The notes below the pieces were generated by a model. It was not told where the DNA came from. It saw nothing but the letters and a program-made list of their open reading frames with translations, and made no database searches. Positions 16,615 through 24,552 of a stretch of 46,491 bases of DNA are shown here, in pieces. How positions within the stretch are numbered: position 1 is the stretch's first letter; each line of letters begins with the position of its first letter. Position numbers and translations under genes: made by a program. This stretch comes from UBA5862 sp002408105 (GTDB lineage Bacteria; Pseudomonadota; Gammaproteobacteria; Pseudomonadales; UBA5862): assembly GCA_034189125.1 (NCBI GenBank), contig JAXHVB010000078.1:1-46491 (forward strand), in the 5' to 3' direction.

Positions 16615-17526
16615 ATGACCCCGGTCGACCGCGAGTGGCAGGCGCCCATTCACGAACTGTCCAGCCTGCGGGACTTCCTGCGTTGGGGGGTTTCGCGGCT
16701 GTTCAAGGATGCTGCAGTGTTCGGCCATGGTTTTGATGATCCCTGGGATGAAGCACTGGCCATCATCCTGTACGGACTCAACCTGCCTTGGGAAATCGAT
16801 GACCGCGTGCTGGACGCCCGGTTGTTGGAAGAAGAGCGGCGCGATTTGGTGGCGCTGTTTCGGCGGCGTTTGGTGGAGCGCATTCCCACCGCCTACCTCA
16901 CCCGGTCGGCATGGTTTGCCGAGATGGAGTTCTACGTCGACGAGCGGGTTTTGGTGCCACGCTCACCCCTGGCCGAGCTGATTGAGGGGCGATTCCAGGA
17001 GTGGATCGACCCGTCGCGGGTTGAGCGAATCCTGGATCTTTGTACCGGTAGCGGATGTGTTGCAATGGCTGCGGCCATGGCTTTTCCTGCGGCTGAGGTC
17101 GTGGGCACGGACATTTCCGCCCCGGCGCTGGAGGTCGCAAAAATCAACCGCACCCGTCATGGACTTGAGGAGCGCGTGGAACTGCTAGAAGGCGACCTCT
17201 ATACACCCCTTGGTGCTGGGCCGTTCGATCTCATCTTGAGCAACCCGCCCTATGTGCCTGTCGCGGCCATGGCCGAACTTCCGGCTGAGTACCGCCATGA
17301 GCCGGAGCTGGGGTTGGTTGCAGGACAAGACGGCCTGGACATCGTTCGGCGCATCTTGTCCGGGGCCAGGCAGTGGCTGGCGCCCGGAGGCTTGCTGGTC
17401 GTTGAAGTCGGCGACGGGCAGGACGCTGTCGAACATGCGTTTCCGGACACGCCGTTCTTTTGGCCTGAGTTCATGCGCGGAGGGCATGGTGTATTTGTTC
17501 TCTCTGCAGACCAGCTGCCTGAATGA
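16615..17526 (+). CDS. prmB: Ribosomal protein L3 N5-glutamine methyltransferase PrmB
   Basis: This 303-residue enzyme methylates a glutamine of ribosomal protein L3 using SAM. The N-terminal helical domain is followed by YLTRSAWFAEMEFYVDERVLVPRSPLAELI, summarised here as residues about 89-120, then the SAM site LDLCTGSGCVA and the substrate-Gln motif NPPY at 210-213. The VPRSP motif and absence of release-factor-specific features favour PrmB over PrmC. Length is close to the 310 of E. coli. It starts 18 bp after the acyl-CoA synthetase, so the two may be co-transcribed, though functionally unrelated. Confidence 0.92.
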   Translation: MTPVDREWQAPIHELSSLRDFLRWGVSRLFKDAAVFGHGFDDPWDEALAIILYGLNLPWEIDDRVLDARLLEEERRDLVALFRRRLVERIPTAYLTRSAWFAEMEFYVDERVLVPRSPLAELIEGRFQEWIDPSRVERILDLCTGSGCVAMAAAMAFPAAEVVGTDISAPALEVAKINRTRHGLEERVELLEGDLYTPLGAGPFDLILSNPPYVPVAAMAELPAEYRHEPELGLVAGQDGLDIVRRILSGARQWLAPGGLLVVEVGDGQDAVEHAFPDTPFFWPEFMRGGHGVFVLSADQLPE

Positions 17527-17547
17527 GTCAGTCTTTTCGGCCTGGGG

Positions 17548-18114
17548 TCATGGAGTGCGGGGTCGCTTAGAGAAACGCGGGTCAGAGCGGTGAATGTCCT
17601 CAATGCGAAACGGGTAGTTGCCCTGCAAGCGGTCTTCGAAATGCAGCCTTAGGGTGCGCTCCACCACCGCGAATGCAAGTTCGTCCCAAGGGATTTCGGC
17701 TTCGCTGAACAAGGCCACTTCCAGGCTCTCCGGCCCCGCAGAAAACTCCGGAACAGCGAGTTCTGCCCGGAAAAACATGTAGATTTGATTGATGTGGGTC
17801 AGGTTAAACAGGGTGTACAAAGATTCAACCCGCACCCGCGCGTTCGCTTCTTCCAGCGTTTCCCGCTCTGCCGCTTGTTGCACTGTCTCGCCGTTTTCCA
17901 TAAATCCTGCAGGCAGTGTCCAAAACCCGCGCCGTGGCTCGATGGCACGGCGGCACAACAAAATCTGGTCGCCGTGCACGGGCACGCTGCCCGCGATGAT
18001 GCGGGGGTTTTGGTAGTGAATCTGGCCGCAGTGGTTGCAGATGTGGCGCTCCCGGTTGTCGTTGTCCGGAATGTCCCAGCGCACATCGTTGCCGCAGGCT
18101 GTGCAGTATTTCAT
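17548..18114 (-). CDS. Nudix hydrolase with N-terminal zinc ribbon
   Basis: This 188-residue protein has four Cys (4, 7, 26 and 29) in a zinc-ribbon layout and a Nudix box starting at Gly70: G70, E76, R84-E85 and E88-E89 are in place, but the usual Gly near the end is Asn91. Members with this architecture cleave nucleoside diphosphate compounds; NADH/ADP-ribose-type substrates are often suspected, but none can be assigned. GGAGG at 18119-18123 precedes the ATG by 4 nt. The start overlaps the stop of the upstream methyltransferase (ATGA), so the pair is an operon and translation is coupled. Confidence 0.9.
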   Translation of the reverse strand: MKYCTACGNDVRWDIPDNDNRERHICNHCGQIHYQNPRIIAGSVPVHGDQILLCRRAIEPRRGFWTLPAGFMENGETVQQAAERETLEEANARVRVESLYTLFNLTHINQIYMFFRAELAVPEFSAGPESLEVALFSEAEIPWDELAFAVVERTLRLHFEDRLQGNYPFRIEDIHRSDPRFSKRPRTP

Positions 18115-18827
18115 TTGACCTCCGTGGGGTCGCCGGCCGGAGCCTGTCGGCGGGCATGAATGATCAGCGAAGCAGGGCGTCCTGTTGTTTCGTCCAGTGG
18201 CTCATGCAGTTGGTGGATGCTCCAGCGGTGCGTGTGCAGCAGAGCAACCCAGGACCCCAGGGTGCGAAAGTACCATGGGGCCGCCTCGCCGAACCCGTTG
18301 CCGAGCCCCTGCCATGAGCCGGCGCGCCAGCCATCCTTGTAGGCGCTGGACCCAAATGCCGAGTGGGGGTGCAGGGTTTGGATTATGAGGTTGCGGTTAC
18401 CCAGGGTCACCAGGGATCCAAGTGCCTCCAGCAGCTGCGCCACCGACTGGTCGCCGAGCAGGGAGAAATTGCACACCGCCAGGTCGAAGCGGTGATGGCC
18501 GAGCGCTGTGGTGATGTGGCGGTACTCGGTGGTTCGGTAGTCGTGACCCGGTGCGGCGGCCTTGGCTGCGGCAACCAGGGCAGGCTCCATGTCGATGCCC
18601 AGAGTGGCAATGCCATGGGCGTGTAGGGCCCGGCACAGCCAGCCTTCGCCACAGCCGACGTCAAGTACTGTCTGTGGTTGATCCCCCAACACAGTGTCGA
18701 CGATGGCCGCGTCGGTGACCCGTACGCGGCTCTCGATGGTGTGGTTGCGGACCGCCTGCACCCAGGGGGCAGCGTTGTGGCGCCAGGCCATCTGGATCTG
18801 CTCTTCTCGGTCTCTATCAGCAGACAT
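18111..18827 (-). CDS. Class I SAM-dependent methyltransferase
   Basis: This 238-residue protein has the Rossmann motif I VLDVGCGEGWLCRAL near residues 53-67, an acidic motif II (LGIDMEPALV) and a post-motif FDLAVCNFSLLGD. The style is that of small-molecule methyltransferases (UbiE/Tam-like), but the substrate is unknown. The ATG at 18827 has GGAGAA at 18835-18840; a longer open frame upstream would run into the divergent ABC-transporter promoter and has no family match. It precedes the Nudix gene in a 4-nt overlapping operon. Confidence 0.88.
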   Translation of the reverse strand: MSADRDREEQIQMAWRHNAAPWVQAVRNHTIESRVRVTDAAIVDTVLGDQPQTVLDVGCGEGWLCRALHAHGIATLGIDMEPALVAAAKAAAPGHDYRTTEYRHITTALGHHRFDLAVCNFSLLGDQSVAQLLEALGSLVTLGNRNLIIQTLHPHSAFGSSAYKDGWRAGSWQGLGNGFGEAAPWYFRTLGSWVALLHTHRWSIHQLHEPLDETTGRPASLIIHARRQAPAGDPTEVK

Positions 18828-18977
18828 GGTGGGGTTCTCCTGGGTGTGTCTAGACGCTAAGCGCCTGGCGAATTCGGCAGGATGGGGCGACGTATAGACG
18901 CGACCTGACCTATGATGCAGCCCCCAGAGCGGAGACCGTAGGCCACGGTCCCCGCTGCAACAGACCTCGGAGCGCGG

Positions 18978-20849
18978 ATGCGATCGATGGTTCGAGAGCC
19001 GGATGTGCATGACTCCGGCTCGATCAATTGGAAGGTCTTGCGCAAGCTTTCGCCTTATTTGCTGGAGTACCGCACCCGCGTGTTCGTGGCGCTTGCATTG
19101 TTGGTGGGAGCCAAGCTTGCGGGTGTTGGCATGCCGCTTTTGCTCAAAGCCATCGTCGATGCCATGGACCCCTCTGTGGTGGGCGGGAGTGCCGTGTTCA
19201 ACTTGGTGGCCGTGCCTGTTGCACTGTTGGTTGGCTATGGTGCACTGCGGTTTTTCAACGTGGCCCTTGCCGAGCTGCGCGACACCATCTTCAGTCGGGT
19301 GACGGAGCGCGCCCAGCGCCGGGTTGGACTGGAAGTCTTCAGCCATCTGTACAACCTGGATATGGATTTTCACCTCTCCCGGCGCACTGGCGGGCTCTCC
19401 CGGGACATCGAGCGCGGGACGCGGGGCATCAACTTCATCTTGCGGTTTGGCCTGTTCAACATCGTCCCTACATTGTTTGAAGTCGCATTGGTCGCGGTTG
19501 TGTTGTTGGTGACCTACAGCTGGCTGTACGCCGCCATTGCGCTGGTTTCGGTGGTCCTTTACGTCGGCTTTTCGGTGTTCGCGACCGAGTGGCGCACGCG
19601 TTTTGTGCGCGAAGCCAACCTGCTCGACAGCCGGGCCAACACCCGCGCCGTGGATGCCCTGCTCAACTACGAAACGGTCAAGTACTTTGGCAACGAAGCC
19701 TATGAGGCGGGCCTGTACGACCGCAGCCTGTCGAGTTGGGAGCGGGCCAAGCTCAAGAACCGCTTTTCCCTCGGCCTTCTGAACTCAGGACAGGCATTGA
19801 TTGTGGCCGGCGGGGTCACCGCAATGATGTGGCTCGCAGCCTCTGAGGTCTCCAATGGTACCCGCAGCCTTGGTGACTTGGTGGCGGTCAACGCGTTCAT
19901 GATTCAGTTGTTCATTCCATTGAACATGCTGGGGTTTGTGTACCGCGAACTCAAGGCCGCCCTGGCGGACATCGATACCCTGTTTGGCCTTCTGGCGCAA
20001 CGACCTCAAATCACGGATCGGCCCAGCGCTCGGGACCTGCCGTCGGGCGAACACTGCATTGAATTTCGCCACCTGTACTTCAGCTACCAACCGGACCGAC
20101 CGATTCTACAAGACGTCAGCTTTTCGGTCGGGAGTGGCGAGAAGGTGGCGTTGGTGGGGTACAGCGGCTCAGGGAAGTCCACTTTGGCGCGACTGTTGTT
20201 TCGCTTTTACGACGTGGACCAGGGGGCTGTTCTGGTTGACGGCATCGACGTGCGTGACTGGTCCCAGCACAGCTTGCGGCGAGAGATCGGCGTGGTGCCA
20301 CAAGATACCGTGCTGTTCAACGACAGCTTGTTGCACAACCTCAGGTATGGCCAACCCGAGGCCAGCGATGAGCAGGTGCGCGCTGCGGTGCAGTTCGCGC
20401 AGCTGGACGGATTCATCGAGCGCCTGCCCAAGGGTTGGCACACCGAGGTCGGAGAGCGGGGTCTCAAGCTGTCTGGCGGCGAAAAGCAGCGTGTGGCCAT
20501 TGCTCGGGTGCTGCTCAAGCAGCCCGGCATTCTGGTGTTCGATGAGGCCACCTCGTCGCTCGATTCCACCGCTGAGCGGGCCATCACCGAGGCGATGCGG
20601 CGCCTTTCCCGTGACCACACCACCTTGGTGATTGCGCATCGATTGTCGACGGTTGCGGATGCCGATCGCATCGTGGTGCTCGATGCCGGGCGGGTGGTGG
20701 AGCAGGGCACCCACACTGCTCTGTTGGCGCTGGGCGGGCGGTATGCTGAACTCTGGCGTGCGCAGCAGGCGGAGGCCCAAGAGGCCGCTGCTGAGCGCAG
20801 CGGCGCGGAGCAACAAGCTGCTGGCATTGAAGCCTCAGGCCGCCGCTGA
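18978..20849 (+). CDS. ABC transporter, Atm1/heavy-metal-exporter type (fused permease-ATPase)
   Basis: This 623-residue half-transporter has six transmembrane helices (about residues 35-320) and an ATPase domain. NYETVKYFGNE, about residues 226-236, is the diagnostic motif of the Atm1/HMT1 family. That family exports glutathione-derived or sulfur compounds and supports Fe-S assembly and metal tolerance. Walker A is GYSGSGKST, the signature is LSGGEKQRVAIAR and Walker B is ILVFDEATSSLD, followed by the H-loop in VIAHRLST; all are intact. The tail is Ala/Glu-rich. A second ATG three codons in (18987) is a possible start. It is divergent from the methyltransferase and overlaps ogt tail-to-tail by 15 bp. 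Confidence 0.93.
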   Translation: MRSMVREPDVHDSGSINWKVLRKLSPYLLEYRTRVFVALALLVGAKLAGVGMPLLLKAIVDAMDPSVVGGSAVFNLVAVPVALLVGYGALRFFNVALAELRDTIFSRVTERAQRRVGLEVFSHLYNLDMDFHLSRRTGGLSRDIERGTRGINFILRFGLFNIVPTLFEVALVAVVLLVTYSWLYAAIALVSVVLYVGFSVFATEWRTRFVREANLLDSRANTRAVDALLNYETVKYFGNEAYEAGLYDRSLSSWERAKLKNRFSLGLLNSGQALIVAGGVTAMMWLAASEVSNGTRSLGDLVAVNAFMIQLFIPLNMLGFVYRELKAALADIDTLFGLLAQRPQITDRPSARDLPSGEHCIEFRHLYFSYQPDRPILQDVSFSVGSGEKVALVGYSGSGKSTLARLLFRFYDVDQGAVLVDGIDVRDWSQHSLRREIGVVPQDTVLFNDSLLHNLRYGQPEASDEQVRAAVQFAQLDGFIERLPKGWHTEVGERGLKLSGGEKQRVAIARVLLKQPGILVFDEATSSLDSTAERAITEAMRRLSRDHTTLVIAHRLSTVADADRIVVLDAGRVVEQGTHTALLALGGRYAELWRAQQAEAQEAAAERSGAEQQAAGIEASGRR

Positions 20850-21314
20850 CAGCACCTGCGCTTCGTGGCGCAGCAGCACAGCCTTGGTGTCGATTCCGCC
20901 GCCGAAGCCGGTGAGCTGCCCATCCGCTCCGATGACCCTGTGGCAGGGAACCACAATGGGGATTGGGTTGCGGGCGTTGGCCGCGCCCACAGCGCGCACC
21001 GCCTTTGGCCGCCCAATCTGCTGCGCAATGGCGCCATAGGAGCGGGTTGACCCATATGGGATCTGAGTCAATGCGCGCAGCACCAAGACCTGAAAGGCGG
21101 TGCCGCGCCAATCCAGTTGCAGATCGAAGGTTTTGCGGCGGCCCTCGAAGTAGGCATCCAGCTGCCGCCTGGGCGCGTCGAGTGCTGCGGCGTTGGTGCG
21201 CCAGCCCAGTGCAGGCTCGTGGTCCGCATTGGGAAAGCGGATCTCATGCAGGCGGTCGCCGTCTCCCACCAACATCAAGCGCCCGATGGGGGTGTCCAGA
21301 TGGCAGCAGTACAT
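20835..21314 (-). CDS. ogt: Methylated-DNA-[protein]-cysteine S-methyltransferase
   Basis: This 159-residue suicide repair protein transfers the alkyl group from O6-methylguanine in DNA to its own cysteine. The active site is PCHRVIGADG with Cys124. The helix-turn-helix-containing C-terminal domain (VLRALTQIPYGSTRSYGAIAQ and GRPKAVRAVGAANARNP, residues about 76-115) is standard. There is no AdaA-type N-terminal zinc domain, so it is the Ogt form. The last 15 bp overlap the ABC transporter's end on the other strand. Confidence 0.94.
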   Translation of the reverse strand: MYCCHLDTPIGRLMLVGDGDRLHEIRFPNADHEPALGWRTNAAALDAPRRQLDAYFEGRRKTFDLQLDWRGTAFQVLVLRALTQIPYGSTRSYGAIAQQIGRPKAVRAVGAANARNPIPIVVPCHRVIGADGQLTGFGGGIDTKAVLLRHEAQVLSAAA

Positions 21315-21431
21315 GGTGTGCTCCTGTGCTTGCGCGACGGCTTAAGACTCTAACAGGATGCGAAACTGGCGGGAACGGGCTCGGGAGACGCTGCCATACC
21401 CTGTGGCGCAGTGAATCGGGGCTCGGCCTGT

Positions 21432-21463
21432 GCGGGCCCGCACTGTTGCAGTGGCGGGCCCGC
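21432..21463. terminator. Strong hairpin downstream of the cohesin-like gene
   Basis: A 14-bp stem with one bulged G (21432-21445 against 21449-21463) and a 3-nt loop lies 12 bp past the stop of the minus-strand cohesin-like gene. No U-tract is present. It is likely the 3' end of the three-gene cassette, and could serve both strands. Confidence 0.55.
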
Positions 21464-21475
21464 GGGTCTTGGCGA

Positions 21476-22093
21476 TCAAGCGCGTAGGCGGCGGGTGCGT
21501 GGCAGCGTCCAGGCGATCAAGCTGCCGGCCAGCAAGGGCAACGCAGCAGGAAGTGGCACCGGGGTGACTTCCAGGTGGGCACTGAGAAAGCTGGGCTCGA
21601 TGTCGACAGGGCTGACCCAGTCCCGGTCTGCCCAGATGTTGGGATATCCACTGTCAAAATACCCGAGTTCGCTGGTGAGGTCGCTGGTGCCCGCCGACAA
21701 CGCCCGGAACCTGAGTTTCGCGATGTCAAAGTCCGCTGTTTGTGCCTGTACAAACAGGCTTGCGACGCTGAGGTTGAGCAGCACACCGGTGACATTGTCC
21801 ACCACCGTGGTGGTGTTCGCTGCGGCCAACGCCAGGTCCCCTGGAAACACGGTGGTGTCGTGGGCTTCCAGCGTCAGCAGGCTGGGGTCCCAGCGGACGC
21901 TGACGCCACCACCAACGGTGCCGCCGGTGCCGACGCTGAAGTCCCGCCCGACCAGCATCACCTCGACGGTGTCGCCCTGGCGGACACTGGCTGCCACTGG
22001 CTCAAATCCGATACTCGCGGCAAGTGCCTCCAGGCTGGTGATCAGGCTGGTCATGGCAAGCAACACGGGGGTGAGAATGCGGTGACATTTCAT
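21476..22093 (-). CDS. Cohesin-like secreted protein with VPLPA-CTERM sorting signal
   Basis: This 205-residue protein has a signal peptide (cut near ALA-AS, residue 25) and a beta-rich domain whose pattern matches cohesins: IGFEPVAASVRQGDTVEVML at the start, then SVRWDPSLLTLEA, and IAKLRFRALSAGTSDL near the end. Cohesins bind dockerin repeats. Residues 179-205 are a C-terminal sorting signal: VPLPAALPLLAGSLIAW followed by a basic cluster (RTRRLRA), the VPLPA variant of PEP-CTERM that is processed by an exosortase during export. It lies 59 bp after a gene whose product ends in dockerin-like repeats, so the two may bind each other. The cohesin call is by pattern, not by search. Confidence 0.75.
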   Translation of the reverse strand: MKCHRILTPVLLAMTSLITSLEALAASIGFEPVAASVRQGDTVEVMLVGRDFSVGTGGTVGGGVSVRWDPSLLTLEAHDTTVFPGDLALAAANTTTVVDNVTGVLLNLSVASLFVQAQTADFDIAKLRFRALSAGTSDLTSELGYFDSGYPNIWADRDWVSPVDIEPSFLSAHLEVTPVPLPAALPLLAGSLIAWTLPRTRRLRA

Positions 22094-22152
22094 GTGAATA
22101 GACCTCTCGGGTTAGAAATAGATTGGGCGGCGCTGGCCGCCCTCCACGTTGG

Positions 22153-24441
22153 TTACTCAACGCCCGCCGCAGCAGGCCCTGGCTCGGTACCGAAGCGACC
22201 GACAAAGATGCTGGCGTCCAATCCATTGACTTGACCGTCGCCGTTGAAGTCGGCGTCGAGGTCTGCGGTGCCGAACACGCTGAGCAGTGCGCCAATGTCG
22301 AGGCCGTTGGTCACACCGTCGTTGTTGAGGTCGGTGTCACACAGGTTCCCGAAGCCGTCGCCGTCGGTGTCCCGCTGGCTGTGCCCGCCGGCATCGGGTC
22401 GGTCCGGGCCATTGGGCGCCAGGGTACAGTTGTCGACGTCATCGGTGATGCCATCGAGGTCGCTGTCCGTGGCCACCACCAGGCGCAGCTCTGTGGGTGT
22501 TTGCACGGTCTTGAATACCCCGGTGGCGAGGCTTGGCACCTGAATCTGGTCAAAGCTTCCCACCAGGTTGCCGGCACGAACCAGAGTGAAGGACTGGCCA
22601 GGGATTGGCTCAAAATCCCCGGTGAGGGTCACTTCGGCGCTACCGCGCAGGATCACTTCACCGTTGGCACAGAGTTGATCGAAGCTGCCGGCGTCTGTGC
22701 CCCCGAGTCGTATTTGGTGGGCTTCATGCAGTTGAGCGAAGTCCACATCGCCATTGTAGTTGCAGGCCCAGTCTTCAGTGGCGGCCCAATCCAGCACGAT
22801 GTTCCAGTCAAACTGCCGCGACTCCGGCAGGGTCGGCGAGGTGTCATTGTCCACCTCCGAAAGAACCCGCGGTGGTGGGGTGACGGTCGCGTCGCGCCCG
22901 TAGATGAAGTCCTGGTCCTGCACAATGACCCGGTACGCCTTGTTCAGTAGCAGGGCGCGCTCCGCGGTCGGCACGATCAGTTCATACAGGTTTCGGGTGC
23001 TCGCCACGGCGACGGTGTTGACCGAACCATCCGGGTGGTAAAAGCGCGCTTCGAGTTCGGGGTTGCTGCGAAACTCGGTTCCCCCGCCGACGCGCCCGAA
23101 GTAGGTTGCGGCCTCGCCCATGGATTCGCCCTGGTTCGGTGCGTCGCGCAGCGCCGTCAGGTCGATGTAGCCCCACCCCGCGGCGCCATCCAGCTTGCGT
23201 GGAAAGCTGAAGGTCTTGTCAATGGTGGAGCCCACTGCCTTGTGGCAACCCATGCAGAAGACATTTTCTTCGTAGGTGTTCCAACGCAGGTTGCCTTCTT
23301 TGTTTTCAAGAAACCCTGTGACGTCCCAACCGAACTTGGTGGCCAGGCCATCCTGGCCGTGGTTGATGAAGGTCGGCAGGTTGCCTTCCTCTTTCTCGAG
23401 GTTCTCTTCGATGTACCAGTGCTCAAGCTGAAAGTGCCGGCTCTGGATGGTGCGCTTCATGTAGCGGACCTCTTTCATGCGAGGCGGGTTGTAGATGCTG
23501 CCGTCCTCGCGCACACCGACATAGCGCACGGTGTGCAGAAACTCTGTGTCTTTGGGGTACACATGGGGAATGAGGTCGATGTGGGCTGCACCACCCACGT
23601 AGTGGGCGCGCTCTGCATTCACTTCTGTGGCGATGCCGAGGGCGCCGTCGCCATCGAGGTCGACTCCCACCGCATTCTCGTCGAAGGGCAGTGCGCCCAT
23701 GCGCGCGACGCCTTTGATGTTGGCTTCAACCAGCGCGAGGTTGGCTTTGTAGACCTCCCGCGACGGCAAGCCGCTGCTGTCGGTGTAGAAAGCGACCGGC
23801 AAACGGATCATGACATCGTCGGTGGAGCCCTGGGTTGGCCAAAAGGTGCTTGGCAGAGGCTTGTAGTTGAACGCAACCCACCAGCTGCCGTCTTTTGCAA
23901 AGCCTTCGTCGTCGAAGGCAGCGGCGCCGAGCTGCAGGTTCTCTAGATCCGGCACCCAGCCTTCAAAACCTGCGTCCAACAGGCGCTGGCGCAATGGGCT
24001 GTAGTTGTCCTGTGCGATGTAGTCACTGATTTCTGCTTCGCTGATGGCCGCGACTCGTGCGCTGCGGTCCTCGAACAGGTTGGACCAGTGGTTGGTGAGC
24101 CCCTGGTCGCTAAAGCTGTAGGCCTCCTGCAGGTCGCGGTCGTTCATGGTGTTCTCACGACCCGGGATCGCATCCTGGTGGCACACGTAACACGGGTTGT
24201 GCTCACCGGCCGAGTCGGTGTAACACTGGGGTGGAATGGGCGTTTCCCGGTTGTACATCAGTTGGATGTCCGCAACACCCTCCGGTTGCCACGGAAGGAC
24301 CACGTCTTCATCGGTTTGCAGGCGGTCGAGGATTTGCTGGTAGATCGGCACCTCGGGGGCCGCGCCCGCCCAGGGGGCCAGGACACCGGTCCCACAAAAG
24401 GCAAGCCCGGCGGTGAGTCGTTGGACATTGCGGACAAACAT
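22153..24441 (-). CDS. Two-haem c-type cytochrome with TSP3/dockerin-like C-terminus
   Basis: This 762-residue exported protein has a signal peptide (cut near AWAGA-A, residues 25-28), two CxxCH haem-c motifs (CYVCH at 84-88, CMGCH at 396-400), and a long middle part I do not recognise. A thrombospondin-3-like calcium stretch follows (DSDLDGITDDVDNC and DTDGDGFGNLCD), then two dockerin-type repeats: DTDLNNDGVTNGLDIGALL (from 702) and DADFNGDGQVNGLDASIF (from 729). Both have the DxNxDGxxNxxD calcium loop. ATG 24441 has an SD-like CGGAG upstream; an open extension of 28 codons is not signal-peptide-like. It sits between the PhoX-like and cohesin-like genes, all minus strand. Electron transfer at the cell surface is inferred; no partner is proven. 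Confidence 0.82.
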   Translation of the reverse strand: MFVRNVQRLTAGLAFCGTGVLAPWAGAAPEVPIYQQILDRLQTDEDVVLPWQPEGVADIQLMYNRETPIPPQCYTDSAGEHNPCYVCHQDAIPGRENTMNDRDLQEAYSFSDQGLTNHWSNLFEDRSARVAAISEAEISDYIAQDNYSPLRQRLLDAGFEGWVPDLENLQLGAAAFDDEGFAKDGSWWVAFNYKPLPSTFWPTQGSTDDVMIRLPVAFYTDSSGLPSREVYKANLALVEANIKGVARMGALPFDENAVGVDLDGDGALGIATEVNAERAHYVGGAAHIDLIPHVYPKDTEFLHTVRYVGVREDGSIYNPPRMKEVRYMKRTIQSRHFQLEHWYIEENLEKEEGNLPTFINHGQDGLATKFGWDVTGFLENKEGNLRWNTYEENVFCMGCHKAVGSTIDKTFSFPRKLDGAAGWGYIDLTALRDAPNQGESMGEAATYFGRVGGGTEFRSNPELEARFYHPDGSVNTVAVASTRNLYELIVPTAERALLLNKAYRVIVQDQDFIYGRDATVTPPPRVLSEVDNDTSPTLPESRQFDWNIVLDWAATEDWACNYNGDVDFAQLHEAHQIRLGGTDAGSFDQLCANGEVILRGSAEVTLTGDFEPIPGQSFTLVRAGNLVGSFDQIQVPSLATGVFKTVQTPTELRLVVATDSDLDGITDDVDNCTLAPNGPDRPDAGGHSQRDTDGDGFGNLCDTDLNNDGVTNGLDIGALLSVFGTADLDADFNGDGQVNGLDASIFVGRFGTEPGPAAAGVE

Positions 24442-24477
24442 GGGAAAGCTCCGTTGGTTGGCGAAACACTGAAGCAC

Positions 24478-24513
24478 GGGTGGGCGACATCGATCACTCG
24501 AAGTCGCCCACCC
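24478..24513 (-). promoter_or_regulatory. Intercistronic hairpin between PhoX-like and cytochrome genes
   Basis: An 11-bp perfect stem (24478-24488 against 24503-24513) with a 14-nt loop lies in the 111-bp gap, 37 bp before the cytochrome ATG. It may terminate part of the upstream transcript or protect a processed end, giving unequal expression of the cassette. Confidence 0.55.
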
Positions 24514-24552
24514 GACACCCCTCAACGACAGGGGCGTTGGTTCAGCAAGGCC

